Origin: Panopea generosa
Taxonomy: Eukaryota; Mollusca; Bivalvia; Adapedonta; Hiatellidae
DNA length: 64,000 nucleotides
Direction of reading: 5' to 3'
Assembly: GCA_029582155.1 (NCBI GenBank)
Contig: CM055895.1
Coordinates: forward strand, 7,808,544 to 7,872,543
The position numbers and the translations under genes were made by a program. The notes below the pieces were generated by a model that saw only the letters and a program-made list of their open reading frames with translations, ran no database searches and was not told where the DNA came from. Positions 48,601 to 60,600 of this stretch are shown here, piece by piece (position 1 is the stretch's first letter; the number at the start of each line of letters is the position of its first letter).

Positions 48601-51600
48601 GAAGAAACAGTGTAAGAATATATGGTATTTATGATGACAACCCAGGTAAACAAGCTGAAGTGACAACGAAAAAAGTCATAGAAATGGTAAAAAGACATCT
48701 AGATATACAGATCAGTGCACGAGATGTTGATATAGCGCATAGAATGGGACAATTTCGCGGTGATGGAAATAGATCAATAATATGTAAATTTGTATCCAGA
48801 ATGATGAAACTACGAGTGATACAAAATCGTAAAAAAACTAGTAGGTAAAACAACAGTTATAAGAGAAGATCTGACGTTAAAAAATGCTAAAAGACTAGAA
48901 CTGGTCAGCAGGATAGGAAATGTTACTAGAGCATGGAGTGAGGAGGAACGCATCTTTGCCATTATTGAAGATGGCTAAAAGTTGTTGTGGATTACAAGAC
49001 TGACATTTCTAGGCCGTTAGTATACACTCAACCACAGAGACGGTAAACACAATTGCCGTGAAGAAAATATTTCAATCATCAAAATCATTTTGCTTGTGTC
49101 ACCTTTGTTTTTATGTATGCCGGTGTCTTTAGATTCTAAAATACAGATTAATTAGTTCTCGACAAAACAAGAACTGAAACACTTCTGTTTACAATCAAAC
49201 CGTATGCATTTGTCGGAAATTCCAAATCTATTTATAGTTATTATAGGCTTCTGCCAGGTTCAGTGTCTTTTTATAAATTAAATAGTAATTTCAAGCAGGG
49301 TACCATTCCTTTCGGGTCATATCCGGTGTAGGTCTGGGCCATGCGGGATTTTATACTTTGTTATTGTTTTCATCGAGTAAGCACACATAACGGCGGATGT
49401 ACAGTTTATTAACGTTTCGAAAAATAAGTATTATGTATCACACTTTATTTCTAATTGTTTCTATAAACCAGAGTATCAGTTAGTATGTGAAAATTAGCTA
49501 AAATGTTTACACCATCAGGAACGTTATTTGCCAAATTTAGTACGGTATTTTGAGATTTAAAACTCTACATATCACGCATATTGGGCATTAATAAATCCAA
49601 AAACTGATGTGATCTTTAGTAAACGTACACATTGAACAACAGACTAGCGTTATTATTATGAAACAGTCTTCAAAATATAAGAAATCTTAGAATTTATAGT
49701 TTTTTATATTGTTTAAGTTTGAAACAAAAGTAGGCATTTAACTTGCTCTATTTAACTTGTCATTTATAACATGTTACTGCATATTTCGTATAAAAATTAA
49801 ATAAAATGGCAAGGAAATGGCATGTTCAGAGATAATTATTGCAATATATAAATTGTACTATCACTACCATTTCATCAGTTTAATGCTGAAATTGTATGGT
49901 TATGATGGCCATAATCAAAAAGAGGCTAGTTGATTTTAATTCATGTATCACAAGTGTCCAAGCCAAGAATAAACATGTTGATTTCAATGCCAACATGTAA
50001 TGTTTGTTTAGGTCTTATTTGTATCAATATAAAAACACACTGAAACTCTAAAATTAAAAAATAAAACATTTTTTCCAAAGCGATGTTCCCTTTTTATTAA
50101 ATATATATTGTTAAAATATTTGTTTATTCTAATTTATTTTATAGGACATGTCTGTTGATTAAATGTGTCAAAGTATTTTATACAAATATAGAATCATGTG
50201 AACTGTCAATGGACACTTGTCAGAGTGGTTCTACTTACAGAGATGCTGTAAACAAGGAGACCCATTATCCCCATATATATTCGTTTTATGTAGAGATCCT
50301 CGCTGTTCTAATCATAAATAACCTTAATATAAAAGGAATACAGAATGACAATACAAACTTTTTTTCATTTCACTATATGCCGATGACAACACTCATGCTT
50401 GATGGTTCAGAAAAATCACTTGTAAACACACTTCAAACACTCATTTTTTATGCTGAAATCTCCGGCCTAATATCAATGTTGATAAAACTAAGGCAGTGTG
50501 GATAGGTTCAATGAAGATTAGTTATATTAAGTTATGTGAGCAATATAATCTTTCTTGGGACAATGACTTAACTGTCCTTTGTATTCGATTTTCAGTAGAT
50601 CTAGACAAAATTATTTATGTGAACTTTGATGATAAAATACGTGACATAAAACAACATCTTATTCATTGGTCAAAACGAATATTAACACCAATTGGTAAAA
50701 TAACAATCTTAAAAAGTTTAGCCATATCAAAAATTAATCATATTATCTTAGCTGAACCAAACCCTAACTCAGATAAAATTAAAGAGATTAAAATTTATTT
50801 TTTAGAATTTATTTGAAATGGTAAACCGGATAAGGTGAAAAGAACTACGCTTTGCAACTCGTACATAAAAGGGGGTCTCAAAATGTTTGATATAGACCTT
50901 TTTATTAACTAATTAGATCTCACATTGATAAGACACCTTTTAAACTCAAATAAAAAATATCTAGATATATTTAATTCAATGTATCCATTCATGTCAAATG
51001 TTGGCGCATATGGCCCGGATTTTATTAGTAGACACATAAACAGAATACATAATCCCTTCTGGAAAGATATTTTTAGAAGTTATCAAACATTTTCAAACCT
51101 ACTAAAGCCTGCAAATTGGTACACATTTCCAAAAATTCCAATTTGGTTTAATCCAAACATTAAGGTCGGAGGCACAAGTATATTTTATAACTATTAGTTC
51201 TCTAAGGGTGTTTTGTTGTTAAATGATATTGTGAATACAAATGGTAATTTCTACTCAATGATTGATTTTATTAATAGGTAAAACATAAATACAAACTTCA
51301 TAGAATATGAAGGATTGCTAGCATCTGTTAAAAGGTACTTATCTAAACTTTCAAGCTGTTCATTTAGCTAGTAATGGAGGGGCACCTACATGCCCTTTAT
51401 CAATATCAATAATTATGAAAGATACAAAAGGATGTAAGGCAATTTATCAGTCTTGTATACAAGAAAATATAATCCCTCAATCTGCTAAATGAGAAAATGA
51501 TTTAGATATAAGAACCAATTTAGTTGAAATCAAATCTTACTACCTTCCATTTAACATATTAAATGACACAAATTTACAATGGTTTCAGTACATAATACAC

Positions 51601-54600
51601 CGTCAAATATTAGGAACCAATTCTCTTCTTAAAAAAAATGAAAATAAAGGATACTGATATTTACAGTTTATGCAACGGAGAAATAGAAACAATTAAACAT
51701 AATTTTATCGAATGTGACATTTCTAAACAATTTATCTCGTCTTTCATGAACCATATTCGTGAAAATGTATAGACATTAATTTAAACTGGACAAATACAGA
51801 CATTATGTTTGACAAAGTTTTAAATAAAATAATATCAATTGCAATGAAATTTATTTACACTCAGAAACTTAAAACTGTTAAACCTACATTTGACAATTTT
51901 AAAAAACATATTATAAATCTGTATAATACAGAACGGTATCTTGCAATAATAAATCGTAAAAATCACACTTTTGATATTATTTGGAATGATTATAAGCTAC
52001 TATATATCTTGATACAAATTTGAAACATTTTACGTGTTACTTTTCAGTTTAGACACATTTGTTTGATTACAAATACATTTATATTGTGTAGATAATTAAT
52101 TATATCAGTCCCCATCCCCTCCCCAGAGTGTTTTTATTTTTTTCCTTTTTTTCTTTTTTCCAATCAATTTTATTAACTGCTCATAATCAATACTAGACCT
52201 GCAATAAGAATTATTATTTAATGTTTATATACCTCAATAAAGCACTATTTTCTTGTCAAAAAAATAAGTTACAAAGTCAGATAAAAGATTCCAAGCGGAA
52301 TGTTTTATGACACTTGGATTGTTTTCTATGCACTTATCTATCATCAATAAATGAACTCCAACATTCAATTTAATATGTATTGTTGCTTTATAGTTTATAC
52401 ATTACAATAAGTGCAAAGCATTTTGATAACGTAACAAGGTTGACTCTCATCAACGTTTGTTAGACTTGATGAATACTTATTCAGGATGTGTAGGTGAAAT
52501 TTTGCACTTTTTAAGTTATGTAGTATTTGCTCAGGGATTTGCAGAGCTTAAGCATATATGCTTATTATTTCAAAATATCTCTAATACAAATGATTAACCT
52601 GCCAGATGTTTAATGATATTCCACTATATAACTAACTAATTTATATTAAATTGTAAAAACTTATTTCAATTACATGTATATTGTTCTGCACGTCTGCAAA
52701 TGCAAATATGACAAAGTTGTCTTAATGTTTGGTAGCCATTGAGTTGCTATACTTTATCATTAAGTACAAAGATGTTATGACCGTATGTGATAATTTAACT
52801 GTGAAGTATTTCAAATAATTATTAAAAGAGAAACTGAAAAATAAAATGGTTGGGGAGGACCCCTTTTTGAATATTTTTATTAATTACAATAATCCGGCCC
52901 TTGAGATTTAAACTACACAAATAAACTATCTGGATTTAGTGGGAACTGTTTGTTACTCATTCAATTACCACAGACAGTGAGACACTCAATGGCTATTAGA
53001 AATTACTAAATGTATATATAATTGTCATGAAATAATTTGCAGCAATATGTCTGGGTTTTTTTGTAAAATTAAATTGGAATAAAAGTTACAAAATACAAAA
53101 AATAAACGATTGTTCTTGAAGGTAGGGTAATTCTGAGAGTTATGTTTTCCTCGATTTATTTTAAATGATTAAAGCACTACCTCGCAATAAGTTCAATGCT
53201 TTATACTAAAGGTACTTGTATTAGCATTGTTTGAATATTCTCCTTTCTCGTTATATGTTGTGTGGGGTTTTCCCCTAAACAGCACTACTTTATAACTATA
53301 ATAAATACTAAGAAGTAAGTCTGTATATATCCAAAAAGAGATGTGACATTTAAATGACACAAAAGTCTGTAGAACGAACTGGGTCCGTTATATAGCAATT
53401 GTTACAAGCACGCTGATTGGCAGTTGCTTCAAGAAAAGTTTGAATGACGTCATAGTTTAGTGTTCAGTAGCTATTAATTGTGGGACAGGCATGAAATTCC
53501 CTGATTTTTATTGGTGGTTAATATACCTGATTTGGGAGATATCAGGTTCCTGGATAGACTAATGCCACAAACAACAATGCAATTCCATCCAATACATAAG
53601 ACTCATCGGTATAAAAATAACTACACTATAATATACAGTAGTGGTCACAAGAGTGTTCCATGATAATTTTATTTTGAATTATTAGCTAGGTTTCTATATT
53701 TAAATAATTCTATGAGAATTCCAATTAACTGCTCGAATTATCAAATATACAGCACTATCTATGTATGTGCAGGTAAAGCCTGGTTACAGTTGTACTAATT
53801 AAGTTAACCAACGGGAAGGTAACGTATTATTTGAACTAATAGGACTTTTCGAATATTAAGATAATATTTTGCTTGAGGTTTGTGAATTCTTAAATTTTTA
53901 TATATAGCTTATTTCAATTTCTGTTGATTAATGATATGTTTACATGTTTAACACGTCATGCTTTAAATTTAAGTTATTATTTTTAAAATGCATCCAAACG
54001 CAATAACCATTATGTTTACCTACATTTACAGTAAGATTTCATTTGTTTCTTTATTCTAAAACAGCACGGGTCGCTGTGTTATTACATGTCAATTTGTGGT
54101 TGCTTTCTAATAGCGATATACTGTAGCATATAATCGTTACAAATGCATGGCTCATGAATAAAATATTTGACACATGATGTCTTCGTAAGCATCCTAAGCG
54201 TTTGTCTTAATACAGAAACTACTTTTCAATACATTTAAAACAAATTGATTTTAAAGTTAATCTTACAAAGCCACACAATTAAACTTCGTTTAACTATGCT
54301 TATCAAAGTGTCGTCCACTTGTCTTGTAGAATAACAACCTCAATTCAACTTCAGTCAACCGTATAACTATATCGGTATAACATTTCGTTCATTATTATTA
54401 CCAATTTTAAGTACTTGTCAGTTGCCAGGAATCGTATAATTATGTTGTCACTTTGATAAAATATTTTGAAAAATAAATTAATCTATGTTTGAAAAATAAC
54501 AATAGCATGTATAATCGCAACAAAAGATATTGCATGTAAATGACAGAGGAACCATGACAATAAGTTTTTCATGTGCAACAAAATACGTTGTTTGCAAAAA

Positions 54601-57600
54601 AATATAATAACCACAATAATGTAACAGGACATAACATGTAAATTATTTAACCTGAAACAACACTTCGTTCGATGTTGCATGCAAATGGCAAAGGCGCCAC
54701 AACAATAAGTTGTACATGTACATCAGAAGACGTATTTTGCAAAGGATATAACAATCACACAGTGATAAGATATATAAACCTTTAACACCACTTAGATACA
54801 ACATGTAAATGTCATAGGCGCCACAACAATAACATATGCAACAAATGACGTAGTTTTCAAAAAGATATAACAATCACAATAAAAATATATGTAAATGTTA
54901 CAAAAGACGTCACAAGCAAGTGCATGTCCACCACAACAGTAAGATGTGTATGTGCAACAGAAGATGAAACATGAGAAGGGCATGGTCACCGCAGCGGTCA
55001 GCATAATCAAATAAATAATCATTATAGTAAATACGAACGAAACGAGTGTGGAGTGCAGTGCATAGTGTACTATTCGTTAACATTTAAGGTATCGGGTCAT
55101 ACCAGGAAAGCGTCCTATCAATTAAAATTGATGTGCGCTTATTATAGATCACACAACGCTCCATCTATGTCCATGGGTTATCAGTGTATAGAGGTGAAGG
55201 GCAGCAAACAAATCATAGCATGGCAAATAAATTGTGCCTTTAATAAAACTTGAGCTCAGCTAAGATTAATTTATATAGCTTTAAATTAATATATACAGTT
55301 TTCATTTCTTATGTTATATTAATTACATATCCCCTCAATGAGATTTCGGTCATTTTTCATGGCGGATTTGCTATCTTTTACTTACAGCTGAAACTGTCAG
55401 CAGGATACTTTTAGTGTTTTTAAATGGTATGATTTGATGTATGATGAAGATAACAGTTGAATATTTGAAATTATGTGTCTGGAATTCTTTGTAGGGAAAG
55501 TTACTTCTGAACATCAGACTGTGATTAAACAAAGGAACTTAATTGGTTGTTAAATTATTGGAGAACCCAGCAACAGCTAATTGAAATACATAGTTTACCT
55601 CCGATATAACCCCATCCCGTGACGAACCCTTCGTCTCCTACTGAAGGTTCTCTATCTGGAAGGCACACGCTACTGACGTACATGTTCGTGTTGAATGGTT
55701 GCTTCAGTTTTACTATGGCTATATCATTATTCGTGGTGAGGAAGTCGTAATGGGGATTGACGATGATTCTCTCCACATCCCTGACCTGTGTAGTTCCATC
55801 AATCTTTGTTTCGTGGTGTTTTCCAGCAGATATAGACCAGTCAGATGTTCGGCGGTTCCTTCAAAGTATGAACTACTATGTTTAAGCAATATATTTATTT
55901 TTTTCACATGGACATTTCCAAGACGTCGAGAAGTTTGCTGATTTATATCAGATCTAGTCAACATTAGTCTATATAGTATATACTTAAATCGAATATGAAC
56001 TTGAAGTGACGACAAGGGAAAGAGCGAAATTATGTAAACCCATTCGCTATGGCTAATATCCTGTTTTGATACTGAACGTTTCATATATTATGCGAAAATA
56101 ACAACTGATCTGACACGAGAGCGACTATTGCTCCGTCAAATGGCAACGTGGCGTTGTTTGTCCAAGTAAATACAATATAATACAAAGTAGTGTATACTTA
56201 GAGACCGTTCGCTTGTCAAATGAAAATGGCGGACACGATATCGAATGCTGATTGGATTATCGGCTTGTTTGATTGACAGTCCGCATCAGCTGAATTGATA
56301 TGAGAAACAATTAGCTTTCATTTATGGGTAAAATTCTCATATAAGTATATGTTTTACTACACCAGTTTGATTGATTGATTGCTAACAGGCGATCGGTTAA
56401 CATCACTATTGTTTCCTGGTATCCTGAAAAGTTAACCAGTACTCGAGCGCACCCCGTCTCCGCAAGTAACTGATAACTTTCCCACTTGAATCAGCGGTGA
56501 GAGACGAATGATAATGAGACACAATGTCGTATATCAACTATCACGGAGATTGTGACCGAGCGGGGATTCGAGCTCTACATACCTGGATTGATAGTCAGAC
56601 GCGCTACCGATTAAGCTAATCGGGCCCAGCACACCAATTTGAATTTGAATGACGTGTGAACATATTCTATAAAACCAAATCTCCTATGCCCTATATAACT
56701 ATTACCATTCCCTTGTTGGATAATGTTGTATATATATTGATGCATATCATATACATACCCCTCAAAACAATGTCCAGCTGTCACCACCCACGAGTCGTCT
56801 ATAAGGGTGCCACCACACGTGTGAGTACCATTAATCATCAAAGACACCATCCATGGCCAACTATGAGGTATTGCCTCACGACCACCTACTATTTTATAGT
56901 TTGTTTCTTCAGGATGAATGGGCGGTCTGCCACATTTATAATTCGCTAGAAAAGTGAAAGACAATATCCCGTTCACGTATAATGTAAAAGTAACGATACA
57001 AGCTTTTGCTTTTCTACACTATATTAAAATTTTATTATAAGTCAAGTTGAATCGAAAATGAAAACATTTATATTTCTTATAAATAGAATAAAATCATTAC
57101 CTAGTACATAAAATATGCTCTTCTGAGATACATTAAACATGGAAACTTGTCTACCAGTAATCAGTAATATCGACTGGCGACCGGACGCAACACAATTTAC
57201 GTAACAACTCTAGATTGATACGATTTTAGGAGTTGTAATACTTTACAGGCGCTAATAAGTTACTTTTTGCGTGTCATGTTAAAAGAATGACAGACGTGTG
57301 TTGTTTTGCAAATTAACTATTAACACATTATCAAAACAGTTAATATATATATTATACTAGTATGCTAAGATATTTAACTTTTGTATCAACAAAACAGTCG
57401 TATATTCAGGCATTTTTTATATATTCTCTCGATAAGTATTGCAACCTTTAACAAAAATGACATACTTTATTAATCCTTAAATGTTTATTTTCCTAAGATT
57501 CGCAGTATTTAACACTGTCACGTTTCATGGTAAAATTTGAGGTTAATAATTTATGCAGTATTTTACATTGTTACGTTTCTTGGAGAAAAAAATGTGTCAG

Positions 57601-60600
57601 TATGCAGTAATTCACATTGTCACGTTTCTTGGTAAAATATGAGGTCACATTGTCACGATTCATGGTAAACTATGAGGTCAATATGCAGTATTTCACATTG
57701 TCACGTTTCATGGTAAACTATGAGGTCAATATGCAGTATTTCACATTGTCACGATTCATGGTAAACTATGAGGTCAATATGCAGTATTTCACATTGTCAT
57801 GTTGCATGGTTAACTATGAGGTCAATATGCAGTATTTCACATTGTCGCGATTAATGGTAAACTATGAGGTCAATATGCAGTATTTCACATTGTCATGTTT
57901 CATGGTAAACTATGAGGTCAAGATGCAGTATTTCACATTGTCACGTTTCATGGTTAACTATGAGGTCAATATGCAGTATTTCACATTGTCACGTTTCATG
58001 GTTAACTATGAGGTCAATATGCAGTATTTCACATTGTCACGATTCATGGTAAACTATGAGGTCAATATGCAGTATTTCACATTGTCACGATTCATGGTAA
58101 ACTATGAGGTCAATATGCAGTATTTCTCATTGTCACGTTTCATGGTAACCTATGAGGTCAATATGCAGTATTTCACATTGTCACGATTCATGGTAAACTA
58201 TGAGGTCAATATGCAGTATTTCACATTGTCACGTTTCATGGTTAACTATGAGGTCAATATGCAGTATTTCACATTGTCACGATTCATGGTAAACTATGAG
58301 GTCAATATGCAGTATTTCACATTGTCACGTTTCATGGTAAACTATGAGGTCAATATGCAGTATTTCACATTGTCACGTTTCTTGGTGAAATATGAGGTCA
58401 ATATGCAGTATTTCACATTGTTACGTTTCATGGTAAACTATGAGGTCAATATGCAGTATTTTACATTGTCACGTTTCTTGGTAAAATATGAGGTAAATAT
58501 GCAGTATTTCACATTGTCACGATTCATGGTAAACTATGAGGTCAATATGCAGTATTTCACATTGTCATGTTTCATGGTAAACTATGAGGTCAAGATGCAG
58601 TATTTCACATTGTCACGTTTCATGGTAAACTATGAGGTCAATATGCAGTATTTCACATTGTCACGTTTCTTGGTAAAATATGAGGTCAATATGCAGTATT
58701 TCACATTGTCACGTTTCATGGTAAAATATGAAGTCAGTATGCAGTATTTCACATTGTCACGTTTCTTGGTGAAATATGAGGTTAAAATGTAGTATTTCAC
58801 ATTGTCACGTTTCATGGTAAAATATGAGGTAAATATGCAGAAACTAAACTAGTTCGTTACTATTCTGTTCAATTATATTGCAACAGTTAAAACATGAACG
58901 CCTAGGGGGCGCTTACCACATAAGATTTCGTCTGTTTGATCTTGACACTCCAGCACTTTATTACACACCATCTGTTCTAGTATACAGCTTCCGTCCCCAC
59001 ATTGATACATATCACATGGAGCTACAACAACGGTAATAATGATTTTAATGCTACTGTTTTGTTGTCTATAATATAACGTTTACGTGCATGTTTATTACGA
59101 TGATGATGATAACAGTAAAATGATTATAAATATAATAACTATAATCATAATTCAAAACAAAAGTATAAGTAAATATTTGCCTAACAGAAGGAGAATACGC
59201 CCGCCATAATAGCACACACACACACACAATGAGTCCAACAAACATATTAATATAAACATACAGAAGTCCAAACAACAGGGGTCATCATAAAGGAAAGTTC
59301 AGTTGCTATTGGTGAGTTTAAACCTGGTTTACTGATGCGCCCCGAACGGGTCTCCCGTGGCCGAGAGGTCTAAGGCCGTCTGAAGATCACATACATCTCA
59401 CCGCTTAGGTCCTAGGTTTGAATCCCGCTCGCTCTTAAACCTTTATGTGAGAAAGATGGCCACTGACTTGCTGACGGACGGTGGTCCTTCTCAGATTCAG
59501 TTTGAGGTCTTTTTCCACCAATAAAACTGAAATGCCATAAATAACCTGAAATGTGTTGAAAATGACGTTCAAACTTATTAAAAAACAATGGATGAGCCCA
59601 AATTCGTTGTTTCCCCATTCATCCCAATATAATACATGATACGGTGTAAAAAGCTGTAAATGATATTCCCTTACAACTGCGACTGTACGCGATAGTATGC
59701 TACAGTAAGCACATGTGTAGATTGTGTACGGATAAATATGTGTATGCTCAAAAGAAACAAGTGAGTATGTATATAGAAAGATATGATGACTTGCAAAATT
59801 CAAAGCTGGAAAAGAATAATGATAAGAGGTCCATCAAAATTCTCCTTATTATAAATTGTATTATAGTATAATATAAATATAAGTATCCTTTGAAGCTTTG
59901 AAGTCCAATCAACCTTCTTTTTTTTTCTTTTTTTTTTTTTGCTTCTTTTGTGGGGGCCGGTGTTTAATAACCCGTCGCATACATAAACAAACATGACGTA
60001 AGTTTATACTAATTTATTTTAGCTCAATTGCGAAACAAATCTTGAATAAATCGCCTCTCGCGTCTGCTTCCTGGGTAGAACCAGTGCTGAGTGTTGTGTT
60101 GTTCTGAGAGACCAACGTATCAGGCTTACTCTTTCCATGTATATATGCATTATAACAATCCAAATAAGTAGATTAGCTGAGAATAATTTTCCGACTTTGT
60201 ACTTTCATTCATCCAACCAGAAAGCCATATTAGGTAAATCAATACGACCTTCACTATAATACCTATAGGCTGCCGAAACTCGTATGTTAATTTAAAACCC
60301 GTTCCAGCAACACCTGGGTCCGAAGCGAAGTGAATGTACATAGAGTGCCCGGATGAAATTATGTCGTCGGGAAATTGCAGTCCACAAAATTGCGCCAACT
60401 TTGATGTAAGGTTGTTATTTCCATCAAATAATGCCACATAATCATAGCTGCAGTCATCTATTCGCTCGGTCAGGAAATCCTAGAAACAAAAATTGTAAAC
60501 ATGTGAGTTCATAATTTTGACGATTCATATAAATGTACATTGGTGTCGTTTGATGACGGGATGCCAGGGTGACAGAGTACACGAAAGACTGATGAACAAT

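Larger units (their letters stand above)
48028..52270 (+). mobile_element. Broken L1/Tx1-like LINE in a protease intron
   Basis: ORF1-like sequence (48028-48978) is followed, after about 1.2 kb of unassigned AT-rich DNA, by reverse-transcriptase and C-terminal pieces (50155-52023), then a 3'UTR with aataaagcactattttcttg and a short A run near 52270. The endonuclease region and first part of the polymerase are missing or replaced. Stops and frame changes occur throughout. It lies antisense to the protease gene within the 11.7-kb intron. Confidence 0.8.

Noticed and set aside
55719-56084. 121-codon minus-strand frame overlapping the protease Asp exon
   Set aside because: It is an out-of-frame shadow of exon 55599-55858 running into intron sequence.
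57617-58792. 391-codon repeat protein on the + strand
   Set aside because: It is the 48-bp minisatellite read in its stop-free frame, inside an intron of the protease, with amino-acid-changing differences between units and no supporting exon structure.
57505-58855. CRISPR-like array
   Set aside because: Units are contiguous tandem copies with no unique spacers, and the DNA is eukaryotic.
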